A stretch of 64,000 bases of DNA from an uncultured Planktomarina sp. (GCA_905181815.1 CAJIZA010000007.1:62001-126000); one strand, 5' to 3'. Positions 28,666-37,818 are shown, counted from the stretch's first letter. Notes: generated by a model not told the origin, from the sequence alone. Made by a program: numbers and translations.

Positions 28666-29813
28666 GCAGCCTCATAAATTTGCATGGCTGCAGCCTCATC
28701 CACAGGGCGCGGGTTGTTGACCAGAAGGCGAGTTTGATTCATGGCATCGCGCGCCAGTTTAGGCAAGGCTTCCCGCGCGATACCCATCTCCCGCAAGCCT
28801 TGCTCGAGCCCACAAGCCTGGCTCAAATCTGCCATACCTTGGGCAAACTTCATGGCCGCCTCCGCCACGTTCATTGCAGGCAGATCTGGGAAAACATGTG
28901 GCAAGAGCTCCGCATAAGCCTTGGGCGCAACTTGCGCATTAAAGCGCAAGACATGCGGCAGAACCAAAGCATTTGAGAGCCCATGCGGGACTTTATAATG
29001 TCCCCCAATCGGATAGGCCAATGCATGCACGGCAGCCACGGGCGAATTGGCAAAAGCTTGCCCAGCCAACATGGAGCCCAAAAGCATGCCCGTACGAGCT
29101 TCAAGATCATCAGGCTTTTGCACGGCGCGCAACAGCATTCGGCCCATAAGCCCCAGCGCCTCAACCGCCAGCGCACGGCTGATTGGATTGTTGTTGGCAT
29201 TAACACTGGCGTAGGCTTCAATCGCATGAACCATAGCGTCGATGCCAGTTGCAGCCGTAACATGCGCAGGCAATCCAAGCGTCAGTTCCGGATCAAGCAG
29301 TGCCAGGTCAGGCAAAAGCAAGGGGCTTACCACGCCCATTTTCTCCGATGCGCCTGTGGTCACAATCGAAATTGGCGTCACCTCTGAGCCTGTCCCCGCA
29401 GTGGTTGGCACCAACACCAGCGGCAAGCGCGGCCCCTGTGCATTGCCAATCCCATAGGCTTCCGCCAATGGCTGGCCTGAAGCGGCCAAAAGCGCGGCAA
29501 GTTTGGCGACATCCAAGGACGACCCTCCACCAAATCCAATCACCCCGGTGACGCCGCGCGCTTGCTGAGCGGCATGCAACACGATCGATTCCGGTGGATC
29601 CGCTTGCACCTGATCAAAGAGCGTCACCGCTACGCCAGCCGCGCGCAGGCCATCTGTCGCCTGCTGCACAAGGCCAGTGGCCATCATGCCCGGGTCAGTG
29701 ACCAAAAGCACCCGATCGCCGCAAATTGGGCGCGTGATCTTGCCCAACTCTCCAGCCAAGCCCGCCTCCATACGCAGGCTCGGGGTAGTATTAAAGGTGA
29801 AGGGGTTCATCAT
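28659..29813 (-). CDS. iron-containing (group III) alcohol dehydrogenase
   Basis: About 384 residues. The nucleotide-binding GFGGGSSLDVAKL (near residue 95) and the metal ligands in GIDAMVHAIEAY and VHALAYPIGGHYKVPHG mark a group III Fe-alcohol dehydrogenase. Substrates in this family range from ethanol and butanol to 4-hydroxybutyrate and maleylacetate. The ATG at 29813 has AAGGA eight bases upstream and is chosen over a start nine codons earlier. It lies 75 bases downstream of an ACAD10/11-type dehydrogenase gene. A role in oxidising a hydroxyacid or alcohol is inferred. Confidence 0.88.
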   Translation of the reverse strand: MMNPFTFNTTPSLRMEAGLAGELGKITRPICGDRVLLVTDPGMMATGLVQQATDGLRAAGVAVTLFDQVQADPPESIVLHAAQQARGVTGVIGFGGGSSLDVAKLAALLAASGQPLAEAYGIGNAQGPRLPLVLVPTTAGTGSEVTPISIVTTGASEKMGVVSPLLLPDLALLDPELTLGLPAHVTAATGIDAMVHAIEAYASVNANNNPISRALAVEALGLMGRMLLRAVQKPDDLEARTGMLLGSMLAGQAFANSPVAAVHALAYPIGGHYKVPHGLSNALVLPHVLRFNAQVAPKAYAELLPHVFPDLPAMNVAEAAMKFAQGMADLSQACGLEQGLREMGIAREALPKLARDAMNQTRLLVNNPRPVDEAAAMQIYEAAW

Positions 29814-29888
29814 ATGCCAAGTCCTTCTTTTCCGGCGCAATCGCGTCTCTCAAACTTGCGGATCACATAGCCACATGGCAAAGCCTTC

Positions 29889-31124
29889 TTAGATCTTTTC
29901 CTGCGTATGCTTACGCAGCTCCGCCCGGGCCACTTGCCGACGATGCACCGCATCAGGTCCATCCGCCAGACGCAGGGTGCGCAGATGCATCCAGTAGGCC
30001 GCCAGGGGGGTATCTTGACTGATACCACCCGCCCCATGCAGCTGAATGGCTTCATCCACCACCTTCAAAGCCATGATCGGCGCTACAACTTTGATCTTAG
30101 AGATCCAAGGCGCCGCGGCACGCGGATCGCCTTGGTCCATCATCCATGCCGCCTTTAAACAGAGCAATCGCGCCATCTCAATTTCCATACGCGCATCCGC
30201 GATGATGTCAAAATTCGCACCCAGTTGTGCCAAGGGCTTACCAAAAGCTGTTCGGCTCAAACTGCGTTTGCACATAAGCTCCAGCGCCGCCTCTGCTTGA
30301 CCAATCGCCCGCATGCAATGATGAATGCGCCCGGGACCAAGCCGGCCTTGGGCGATCTCAAAGCCGCGCTCCTCGCCCAGAAGCATATTTTCGGCAGGTA
30401 CGCGAACATTGGTAAAGCGCAAGTGATAATGCCCATGCGGCGCGTCATCATGGCCGTAAATCTCCATGGGCCGCAGTTTTTCAATCCCCGATGTGGCTGC
30501 ATCGACTACGATCATTGAATGGCGCTTATGCTTGGGCGCATCTTCCGCACCAGTTTTCACCATAACGATATAGACCGCACAGCGCGGATCACCCGCGCCG
30601 CTGGCCCACCATTTCTCACCGTTGAGCACATAGTCATCGCCATCCCGCATGCAGCTCAGGCTCAAATTCGTCGCATCCGAGGACGCCACATCCGGCTCTG
30701 TCATCACATAGGCGGATCTGATTTCCCCTGCCAACAGCGGCGCAAGCCAGCGGGTTTTCATCTCTTCAGTGCCATACCGCTCAAAGACCTCCATATTGCC
30801 CGTATCCGGCGCCGAACAGTTGAACACCTCGGCGGCCAAGGGTGATTTGCCCAGCTCTTCGGCCATGTAAGCATATTCCACCGTCGTCAGGCCAAAACCT
30901 TTTTCGCTGCCCGTCAGCCAAAAATTCCACAGACCTTCCGCCCGGACTTTATCCTTAAGCCCGGTCATGATTTCTAGCTGACGATCGGTCAACGTCCAGC
31001 GGTCCCCCTTAGAAACCTCCGCATGATACTCCGCCTCCAAGGGCATAATATCATTTCGAATAATTTGAGAAACTCGGTCCCGCAGCTTGGCGACACGCTC
31101 TGACAGTCCAAGGTTCATTTCCAT
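29889..31124 (-). CDS. acyl-CoA dehydrogenase, ACAD10/11 type
   Basis: A 411-residue FAD enzyme. General family motifs are YVMTEPDVASSDATN and NGEKWWASGAGDPRC; GRLGPGRIHHCMRAIGQAE and LRTLRLADGPDAVHRRQVAR are hallmarks of the ACAD10/11 branch. Those proteins, together with a kinase domain, convert 4-hydroxyacyl-CoA via a 4-phosphorylated intermediate into an enoyl-CoA. The matching kinase is encoded by the divergent operon at 31717. It shares the palindrome-bearing intergenic region with the MaoC gene. Confidence 0.87.
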   Translation of the reverse strand: MEMNLGLSERVAKLRDRVSQIIRNDIMPLEAEYHAEVSKGDRWTLTDRQLEIMTGLKDKVRAEGLWNFWLTGSEKGFGLTTVEYAYMAEELGKSPLAAEVFNCSAPDTGNMEVFERYGTEEMKTRWLAPLLAGEIRSAYVMTEPDVASSDATNLSLSCMRDGDDYVLNGEKWWASGAGDPRCAVYIVMVKTGAEDAPKHKRHSMIVVDAATSGIEKLRPMEIYGHDDAPHGHYHLRFTNVRVPAENMLLGEERGFEIAQGRLGPGRIHHCMRAIGQAEAALELMCKRSLSRTAFGKPLAQLGANFDIIADARMEIEMARLLCLKAAWMMDQGDPRAAAPWISKIKVVAPIMALKVVDEAIQLHGAGGISQDTPLAAYWMHLRTLRLADGPDAVHRRQVARAELRKHTQEKI

Positions 31125-31181
31125 ATCGGCGCCCTCAATGTTCCAGTGATATTTTGCCCTTTACAGGGTTCCCCTTCATGA

Positions 31182-31201
31182 AACATACTCGTCAGTATGT
31201 T
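31182..31201. promoter_or_regulatory. probable TetR-family operator
   Basis: AACATACT (31182-31189) and AGTATGTT (31194-31201) are perfect 8-base arms around CGTC, a size and centre typical of TetR-family sites. It lies between the divergent acyl-CoA dehydrogenase and MaoC genes; the likely binder is the TetR protein encoded at 32754, three genes into the plus-strand operon. Confidence 0.65.
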
Positions 31202-31219
31202 GTCAATGGAAGCCAAGTG

Positions 31220-31720
31220 ATGTCAGATCTGGAACGGGCCTTAGCCGCGCAAAGCGGGCAGATCGGCGTGCACTTGGGGCACAGCCCTTGGATATTGATT
31301 GATCAAGCGCGGATTGATGCCTTTGCCGAGGTCACCGGAGATCAACAGTTCATCCATGTCAACCCCGCCCGTGCTCGGGCAGAAACCCCTTTTGAGGGCA
31401 CTGTCGCGCATGGGTTTCTGACGCTCTCCATGGCCAGTCGCATGGCACAAGACACGCTGCCCAACCTACCCGGTCAGGTGATGAATCTCAACGCAGGATT
31501 TGATCGCTTGCGCTTTATCTCCCCGCTGCCCAGCGGTTGCAGAATTCGTGGCGCATTTAAACTCAAAGAGGTCACGAAGACCCAGGCCAACCACCTGCGC
31601 ATGGTGACAGAGCTGATCGTTGAAATTGAACACAGCGACACGCCCGCCCTGGTCGCCGATTGGATCAATGTCGGCGTCTTTTCAGCCCCCCATCCAAGCA
31701 ATGAGGCCCGGCACATATGA
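31220..31720 (+). CDS. MaoC-like enoyl-CoA hydratase
   Basis: About 166 residues with one hotdog MaoC domain. The R-hydratase motif region reads IDAFAEVTGDQQFIHVNPARARAETPFEGTVAHGFLTLSM, including the catalytic Asp/His pair (GDQQFIH). It would hydrate an enoyl-CoA to the R-3-hydroxyacyl-CoA. The ATG at 31220, with GGAAG before it, is preferred over one 22 codons upstream, because the upstream start would place the palindromic operator inside the gene. Its stop overlaps the kinase start. Confidence 0.87.
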   Translation: MSDLERALAAQSGQIGVHLGHSPWILIDQARIDAFAEVTGDQQFIHVNPARARAETPFEGTVAHGFLTLSMASRMAQDTLPNLPGQVMNLNAGFDRLRFISPLPSGCRIRGAFKLKEVTKTQANHLRMVTELIVEIEHSDTPALVADWINVGVFSAPHPSNEARHI

Positions 31721-32757
31721 CACAAACCCTTCACAGTTATGATTCTGAACGCCTCTCCACATACTTGGAGCAACATGTGGCCGGATTTTCTGGAATGGCG
31801 GAGATCACGAAATTTTCCAATGGCCAGTCCAACCCAACATATAAGCTGACTGACACCACTGGCAGCCATTTTGTGCTGCGCGCCAAGCCACCGGGCACCT
31901 TGCTTAAATCTGCCCATGCGGTAGATCGCGAATTCCGCGTCATGACCGCTCTGGCCACGAGCGCTGTGCCCGTACCGAAAATGTTGCACCTGTCAGGCGA
32001 GGACAGTCCAATGGGCGCGCAATTTTTGGTGATGGAACATTTGGCGGGGCGGGTGTTTTGGGACCCCGCCCTCCCCGAGCAGTCCCCAGAGTTTCGCCAA
32101 GACGCCTACCACGCGCTAGTGCGTACCCTGGCCGCTCTGCATGATGTTGATCCACGGGCCGTCGGACTAGCTGACTTTGGTAAGCCGGGCAATTATTTTT
32201 CGCGGCAAGTCTCGCGTTGGACACGGCAATATCGTGTCTGTGAGACACAGGCACGTCCCGATATGGATTGGACCATCGATTGGCTGGACCGCAACATGGT
32301 GCAAGATGATGGGCAAACCGCCATCGTGCACGGTGATTACCGTTTGGACAACGTCATGTTCGACACAGAGACTCCCGACATGATCGCCGTTTTGGATTGG
32401 GAATTGTCCACGCTGGGGCATCCTTTTGCCGACCTGGCCTATCAATGCATGGGTCTGCGGCTACCACAAAATGGTATGATCAAGGGGCTCAAGGGTATTG
32501 ACCGAAATGCGCATGTGCTGCCAGAAGAAGCTGAATATGTTGCGCAATACTGCGCTCTCAGAGGCATAGCCCCACCTGAAAATTGGGCTTTCTATATGGT
32601 TTTTTCCTTCTTTCGACTGGCTGCCATTTTGGAGGGCGTTTTGCATCGTGCCCAATCTGGAAATGCCTCGAACCCTAGGGGTATTGATACGATGAGCCGC
32701 ACCATTGCCACTCTGGCCCAGGCCGCAAAACACACCGCTCAGGGCCGCCTGTCATGA
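31717..32757 (+). CDS. ACAD10/11-type phosphotransferase (APH fold)
   Basis: A 346-residue kinase-like protein. The N-lobe shows FSNGQSNPTYKLTD, FVLRAKPPGTLLKSAHAVDREFRVM and VMEHLAGRVF. The catalytic loop is IVHGDYRLDNVMF and the metal-binding Asp is in VLDWELSTLGHPFADLAY. The whole pattern matches the kinase half of mammalian ACAD10/ACAD11 and LvaA-type bacterial kinases, which phosphorylate the 4-hydroxyl of 4-hydroxyacyl-CoA. It is not an antibiotic-resistance enzyme despite the fold. It overlaps MaoC at its start and the TetR gene at its end. Confidence 0.87.
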   Translation: MTQTLHSYDSERLSTYLEQHVAGFSGMAEITKFSNGQSNPTYKLTDTTGSHFVLRAKPPGTLLKSAHAVDREFRVMTALATSAVPVPKMLHLSGEDSPMGAQFLVMEHLAGRVFWDPALPEQSPEFRQDAYHALVRTLAALHDVDPRAVGLADFGKPGNYFSRQVSRWTRQYRVCETQARPDMDWTIDWLDRNMVQDDGQTAIVHGDYRLDNVMFDTETPDMIAVLDWELSTLGHPFADLAYQCMGLRLPQNGMIKGLKGIDRNAHVLPEEAEYVAQYCALRGIAPPENWAFYMVFSFFRLAAILEGVLHRAQSGNASNPRGIDTMSRTIATLAQAAKHTAQGRLS

Positions 32758-33362
32758 TGCTCGACAGCACATCGGTAAAGGGACGCATTTTAGATACCGC
32801 CGCTCGGGCCTTTGCCACCCATGGGGTGGATCAGACCTCGATTGATGATATCGCCCGCGACCTTGGCGCAACTAAGGGCAAAATCTACCATCATTTCGGG
32901 TCAAAAAGCGAATTGGTATGCGCCATTCGCAAACATTCCGTGCAGCTCACGTTAGAGCGAGTCCGCCCTCAGTTTGATGCACCAATGCCACCCGCGCAAA
33001 AATTTCACGCCATGGCCAAAGCCCATGTCATCGCTATGATATCAGAGCTGTCCTATCACCGCGTCGTGGTTGAGGAGATGCGCGGCTCGCGTACTGGCGG
33101 GGCGACACCAGCAGAGCGAGCTTTGCGGCTCGAAATCGCTGCGCTGCAATCGGAATATGAGGGTTTTTTCCGCAGCACCTTGGCCGAGGGTATCGCCAGC
33201 GGGCATTTTCGCGACCAAGACATTTCGATCGCCGTACGGAGTTTTTTGATGATGCTGCATGCGCCGATCTATTGGTACCAACCGCGCGACGCAGAAAATA
33301 TCGCCGCCATTGCCGACCAATTGGCCAATATGGCCTTGGGTGCAGTGGCAACGCCACAATGA
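32754..33362 (+). CDS. TetR-family transcriptional regulator
   Basis: A 202-residue regulator with an N-terminal helix-turn-helix (ILDTAARAFATHGVDQTSIDDIARDLGATKGKIYHHFGSKSEL, about residues 11-53) and a ligand-binding C-terminal domain with a YWYQPRD end typical of acyl-CoA-responsive members. Its ATG overlaps the kinase stop codon, so it is part of the operon it probably controls through the palindrome at 31182. Confidence 0.9.
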   Translation: MMLDSTSVKGRILDTAARAFATHGVDQTSIDDIARDLGATKGKIYHHFGSKSELVCAIRKHSVQLTLERVRPQFDAPMPPAQKFHAMAKAHVIAMISELSYHRVVVEEMRGSRTGGATPAERALRLEIAALQSEYEGFFRSTLAEGIASGHFRDQDISIAVRSFLMMLHAPIYWYQPRDAENIAAIADQLANMALGAVATPQ

Positions 33363-33428
33363 GATGTTGATCTCCCAAACACCTGCGCTTTACGTTGGCG
33401 CGGCGCTGCAATCGCAAAGGACGCTTCG

Positions 33429-35519
33429 ATGACCCAACCTGTGACACTCTCGATGGCCGGCTCCATCGCCGTAATTGAGATCAATAACCCCCCAGTCAAC
33501 GCGCTAAATCAGGTGGTGCGGCAAGGCTTGCGCGATGCTATCGTGCAAGCGGATACAGACACGGCCTTTACGGCCATCGTCATCATTGGAGCCGGGCGCA
33601 GCTTTCCTGCCGGGGCGGATATCAAAGAATTTGACCAGCCAATGCAGGATCCGCATTTGCCGGATGTGATCGATCGCATTGAAAGTTGCAGCAAACCGGT
33701 TGTGGCCGCGTTGCATGGCACAGCTTTGGGGGGCGGTTTTGAGATTGCCCTGGGCAGCCATTACCGCATCGCCGTGCCATCTGCGCGGGTGGGCCTGCCC
33801 GAAATTCATCTCGGGCTCATCCCCGGCGCCGGCGGCACGCAGCGCTTGCCGCGATTGTGTGGCGCCGCAATGGCGCTCGAGATTATGTTCAAAGGCACCC
33901 CCATCAGCGCGCAAGATGCTTTGACTGCCGGATTAATCGACCGTTTGGCAGAAGGGGATTTGCGCCAAGCCGCTTTGAACTATGCCGCGGAGCTCCAAAC
34001 CCTGCGCCGCAGCAGCGATGCCATCTCCCACCTTGCGGACAAAGCCGCCTTCGAAGCGGCGTTGCAAAATGCAGCACAAACGGCCGCCAGCCGCATGCGC
34101 GGGCAAATGGCCCCACTGAAGATTGTCGATTGCGTGCGCGCCTGCATCACCCAACCTTTCGCGAATGGACGCCTGTTCGAAAGCGATTGCTTTTTTGAAT
34201 GCCTTGCCTCTGAGCAATCCACAGGCATGATCCACGCCTTTTTTGCCCAGCGCGCCAGCGCCAAAGTTCCCGAAGCCAGCCGCGCAGAGCCACGCCCCCT
34301 AACCCGGCTTGGGGTCGTGGGCGGCGGCACTATGGGTGCAGGCATCACCGTCGCAGCCCTGAACAGCGGCCTGCCGGTCACGATGATCGAGCGCGATAAA
34401 GAAAGCTTGGCGCGGGGACGGGCCAATGTAGAGCAGGTCTATGATCGCCTGATTGCCAAAGGCCGCATGAGCGCGACGCAAAAATCTGATATTATGGCCC
34501 AGTATCAAAGCTCAACGGAATTTGCCGATCTGTCGGAGGTCGACATGGTGATCGAAGCAGTTTTTGAGCGGCTCGATATCAAACGCGGCGTGTTTGAACA
34601 GCTCGACAAAGTGCTAAAACCCGATGCGGTTTTGGCCTCCAACACGAGCTATATCGACATAGATGAAATTTCCAGTGCCACCAACCGCCGCGAAAACGTG
34701 CTGGGCCTGCATTTTTTCAGCCCGGCAAATATCATGAAATTGCTCGAAATTGTTGTGCCGCAAGACGCGGCTGACGATGTGGTGGCTACAGGCTTTGCCT
34801 TGGCCAAAATTTTGGGCAAAATTCCCGTACGTGCTGGCAATTCGCCCGGGTTCATCGGCAACCGCATTCTCGGAAAATATGGCGATTGCGCCGCCCATAT
34901 GATGGAAGACGGCGCCACGCCTTATGAAATTGATGCCGCAATTGTGGAGTTTGGCTATCCGATGGGCATCCATGCCATGTATGATCTGGCTGGTCTGGAC
35001 ATTGGATGGGACAATCGCAAAGCCGCGCAGGACAAGCGCGATCCAGCGGAACGCTATGTTGAGATCGCCGACCGTATTTGTGAGCGCGGCTGGTTTGGGC
35101 AAAAAACCGGGCGCGGCTTCTACCTTTACCCGGGCGGTGCACGTATCGGAACGCCAGACCCTGAGATTCTTGCTCTGATAGAGGCGGAACGTGCCCAAAA
35201 ATCCATCGCGGCCCGCAAATTCACCACTGACGAGATTATGGCGCGCTATCTGGCCGCTATGGTCAATGAAGCCTGTGACGTTCTGCGCGAAAGGGTGGCC
35301 TTGAAACCCTCAGATATCGATGTGACCTTCGTGCATGGCTATGGCTTCCCTAGATATCGAGGTGGGCCGATGAAATATGCAGACGGTTATGGTCTGGATC
35401 GACTGCTGGACGATATCCGCCGCTATGGGCAGGACGATCCCATATTTTGGCAGGCCTCACCGTTATTGGAAGAACTGGTGGCCTCTGGGCAAACTTTCGA
35501 CGACCTGAACAAAGGATAG
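33429..35519 (+). CDS. 3-hydroxyacyl-CoA dehydrogenase/enoyl-CoA hydratase fusion
   Basis: A 696-residue FadB/FadJ/PimF-type fusion. The N-terminal crotonase domain (about 1-190) contains GRSFPAGADIKEF, LHGTALGGGFEIALGSHYRIA and IHLGLIPGAGGTQRLP. The NAD-binding domain begins with VVGGGTMGAGI near residue 296, followed by ASNTSYIDIDEI and GLHFFSPANIMKLLEIV, and two C-terminal helical domains. It performs hydration and oxidation in beta-oxidation. It lies four bases before a paired acyl-CoA dehydrogenase, like pimF with pimCD in the pimeloyl-CoA operon. Confidence 0.93.
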   Translation: MTQPVTLSMAGSIAVIEINNPPVNALNQVVRQGLRDAIVQADTDTAFTAIVIIGAGRSFPAGADIKEFDQPMQDPHLPDVIDRIESCSKPVVAALHGTALGGGFEIALGSHYRIAVPSARVGLPEIHLGLIPGAGGTQRLPRLCGAAMALEIMFKGTPISAQDALTAGLIDRLAEGDLRQAALNYAAELQTLRRSSDAISHLADKAAFEAALQNAAQTAASRMRGQMAPLKIVDCVRACITQPFANGRLFESDCFFECLASEQSTGMIHAFFAQRASAKVPEASRAEPRPLTRLGVVGGGTMGAGITVAALNSGLPVTMIERDKESLARGRANVEQVYDRLIAKGRMSATQKSDIMAQYQSSTEFADLSEVDMVIEAVFERLDIKRGVFEQLDKVLKPDAVLASNTSYIDIDEISSATNRRENVLGLHFFSPANIMKLLEIVVPQDAADDVVATGFALAKILGKIPVRAGNSPGFIGNRILGKYGDCAAHMMEDGATPYEIDAAIVEFGYPMGIHAMYDLAGLDIGWDNRKAAQDKRDPAERYVEIADRICERGWFGQKTGRGFYLYPGGARIGTPDPEILALIEAERAQKSIAARKFTTDEIMARYLAAMVNEACDVLRERVALKPSDIDVTFVHGYGFPRYRGGPMKYADGYGLDRLLDDIRRYGQDDPIFWQASPLLEELVASGQTFDDLNKG

Positions 35520-35523
35520 AGCT

Positions 35524-36720
35524 ATGGATCTGAACTTCACCGAAGCTGACCAGGCATTTCGCCAAGAAGTTATCGAATTTTTGAGAGTGGAATTACCAGC
35601 TGATATTTCGCGAAGGGTTCACGCGGACCTGCCCGTCAGCAAAGAGGACACAGAATTTTGGCATGCGGTTTTGCATAAACGCGGCTGGCTGACTTATAAT
35701 TGGCCCAAATCTTTTGGCGGTATTGGCTGGAGCCCCGTGCAACAATTTATCTTTGAGGAAGAATGCGCCGCCGCTGGCGCCCCGCGCATCTTGCCATTTG
35801 GCCTCAAAATGCTGGCGCCCGTTTTGATAGCTTTCGGCTCAAAAGAGCAACAAGAGCATTGGCTCCCGCGCATGTGCGATGGCACTGACTGGTGGTGCCA
35901 AGGCTATTCAGAACCAGGATCTGGATCTGACTTGGCCAGTCTCAAAACGACAGCGGTTAAACAGGGCGATCACTATGTGATCAACGGCCAAAAAACTTGG
36001 ACTACATTGGGCCAATACGCCAACATGATCTTTTGCCTCGTGCGAACGGACGGCGATTGCAAACCGCAAGCCGGTATTTCTTTCATCTTGGTTGATTTGG
36101 CAACGCCAGGTATTGAGATGCGCCCAATCCGCACGCTGGACGGGGGACAGGAAGTGAATGAGGTATTCTTCACAGATGTCCGCGTCCCTGCTTCAAACTT
36201 GGTGGGTGAGGAAAATAAGGGCTGGACCTATGCGAAGTACTTACTGGCCCATGAACGCAATGGCATCGCCAATGTCGGAATTTCAGGTCAGAAACTTGCT
36301 CGGCTCAAGCGCCTCTCCTTGACCCAAAAACGAAATGGAAAACCGCTGGCCGATGATCCATTGTTTGCGGCACGGCTGGCCCGTTTGGAGATAGAGCTAC
36401 ACAATCTGGAAACCACAAACTTGCGGGTTCTCGACGGGTTCTCGAAAGGCGCTGGACCCGGGCCAGAAAGTTCGATGTTGAAAATCATCGGATCAGAGTT
36501 GGAACAAAACTTCGACGATCTCACGCGCCGCGCCTTGGGACGCCACGCACAGGCTCATACACCACAGGTGTTTGAGCCCGGCTACAATGGACCACAGGTG
36601 GCGCCACAAGATATGGCCAATCAATCTGCCGCTTATTTCAACAAGCGCAAAGTGTCCATCTATGGTGGCTCAAATGAGATACAAAAAAACATCATAACCA
36701 AAATGATATTGGGGCTTTAA
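35524..36720 (+). CDS. acyl-CoA dehydrogenase, large (PimC-like) subunit
   Basis: A 398-residue FAD enzyme with QGYSEPGSGSDLASLKT, VINGQKTWTT and the C-terminal SIYGGSNEIQKNIITKMILGL. Its shape (an extended central helix region around residues 255-330 and YGGSNEIQ end) resembles the large subunit of heterotetrameric dehydrogenases such as PimC of pimeloyl-CoA degradation. It starts four bases after the FadB-like gene and is followed three bases later by a smaller acyl-CoA dehydrogenase. The true substrate is unknown. Confidence 0.88.
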   Translation: MDLNFTEADQAFRQEVIEFLRVELPADISRRVHADLPVSKEDTEFWHAVLHKRGWLTYNWPKSFGGIGWSPVQQFIFEEECAAAGAPRILPFGLKMLAPVLIAFGSKEQQEHWLPRMCDGTDWWCQGYSEPGSGSDLASLKTTAVKQGDHYVINGQKTWTTLGQYANMIFCLVRTDGDCKPQAGISFILVDLATPGIEMRPIRTLDGGQEVNEVFFTDVRVPASNLVGEENKGWTYAKYLLAHERNGIANVGISGQKLARLKRLSLTQKRNGKPLADDPLFAARLARLEIELHNLETTNLRVLDGFSKGAGPGPESSMLKIIGSELEQNFDDLTRRALGRHAQAHTPQVFEPGYNGPQVAPQDMANQSAAYFNKRKVSIYGGSNEIQKNIITKMILGL

Positions 36721-36723
36721 GTT

Positions 36724-37818
36724 ATGGATTTTCAACCCACTGAGGAACGCCGCATGCTGGCGGATATGATTGGAAAATTCATTCAGAATGACTATCCACT
36801 GAAAGCGCGAATAACGGCGGGCTCCAGCGCTTTAGGCTATTGCACTGCGGCCTATAGCACGATGGCACAACTGGGTTTGATCGGTGCATTGTTTGAGGAA
36901 GAGGTTGGCGGCTTTGGCGGCTCGGGGTTTGATATCGCCACCGTCTTCACAGAGCTGGGCAAAGGTTTGGTACTTGAACCGCTTAATGATACAGCACTGA
37001 CCACCGGCTATATTTTGGCGCAGACTGACCAGTTGGAACTTGTCGAACAGATCGTCCTTGGTGAAAAACGCGTGGCACTTGGCCTCATCGAAAATGGCGC
37101 AGATTATGATTGGAGCGCGCCCGAGACGCTTGCGCGCCAAACAGGCGCGGCCTGGCAGTTGAACGGTGTAAAAACCTGTGTGAAATTCGCCCATGGGGCT
37201 GATGCGCTTATTGTCAGTGCGCAAACACAATCGACGCCAGGGATCAGCTTATTTTTGATTGAGGCCGCGGCAGCAGGGCTCGCGGAGCATCCGTTCCAAA
37301 CAGTCGATGGCGGCAACGCCTGCGAGATTACGCTGCACAATACACCTGCTCAGCTGTTGGCTGTGGAAGGAGCAGCCTATCCATTGATCGATGCCGCAGC
37401 CGCCCGCGCTACTTTGGCCCTCTGCGCGGAGGCCTTGGGGTTGATGGAGCGAATTAAAGATATGACCATCGACTACATGCGCACGCGCAAACAATTCGGC
37501 AGCGAGCTGGGTAAATTTCAAGCTCTGCAACACCGCGTGGCGCAGATGCTGCTCGAAATCGAGCAGGCAAAATCGGCAGTCATCAATGCTGCGAATGATT
37601 TGCAGGCCCCCACCGATGAACGAAACCGCGCCATATCCGCGGCAAAATATTCCATTGGCCGGATTGGCTGTGCCGTTGCTGAAGAGGCGATCCAGCTGCA
37701 CGGCGGCATTGGTATGACTTGGGAGTATGATTTGGGGCATTTCGCCAAGCGGCTTGTTATGATTGACCACGAATGGGGGGATCAAGACTTCCACATGATG
37801 CGCTTCGCTCAAAGCTGA
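36724..37818 (+). CDS. acyl-CoA dehydrogenase, small (PimD-like) subunit
   Basis: A 364-residue acyl-CoA dehydrogenase homologue. It lacks the usual EPGSGSD flavin motif, having GLIENGADYDWSAPET instead, and lacks the YGGSNEIQ end; it does carry RTRKQFGSELGKFQALQHRVA and AIQLHGGIGMTWEYDLGHFAKR. Such degenerate partners form alpha2-beta2 enzymes in which each chain supplies part of the site. Adjacent position (three-base gap) supports a complex with the preceding protein. Confidence 0.86.
   Translation: MDFQPTEERRMLADMIGKFIQNDYPLKARITAGSSALGYCTAAYSTMAQLGLIGALFEEEVGGFGGSGFDIATVFTELGKGLVLEPLNDTALTTGYILAQTDQLELVEQIVLGEKRVALGLIENGADYDWSAPETLARQTGAAWQLNGVKTCVKFAHGADALIVSAQTQSTPGISLFLIEAAAAGLAEHPFQTVDGGNACEITLHNTPAQLLAVEGAAYPLIDAAAARATLALCAEALGLMERIKDMTIDYMRTRKQFGSELGKFQALQHRVAQMLLEIEQAKSAVINAANDLQAPTDERNRAISAAKYSIGRIGCAVAEEAIQLHGGIGMTWEYDLGHFAKRLVMIDHEWGDQDFHMMRFAQS

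Noticed and set aside
31717-32757. Aminoglycoside resistance kinase
   Set aside because: The fold is shared, but the SNPTYKL, HAVDREFRVM and DWELSTLGHP motifs place it with the ACAD10/11 kinases, and the context is acyl-CoA metabolism.
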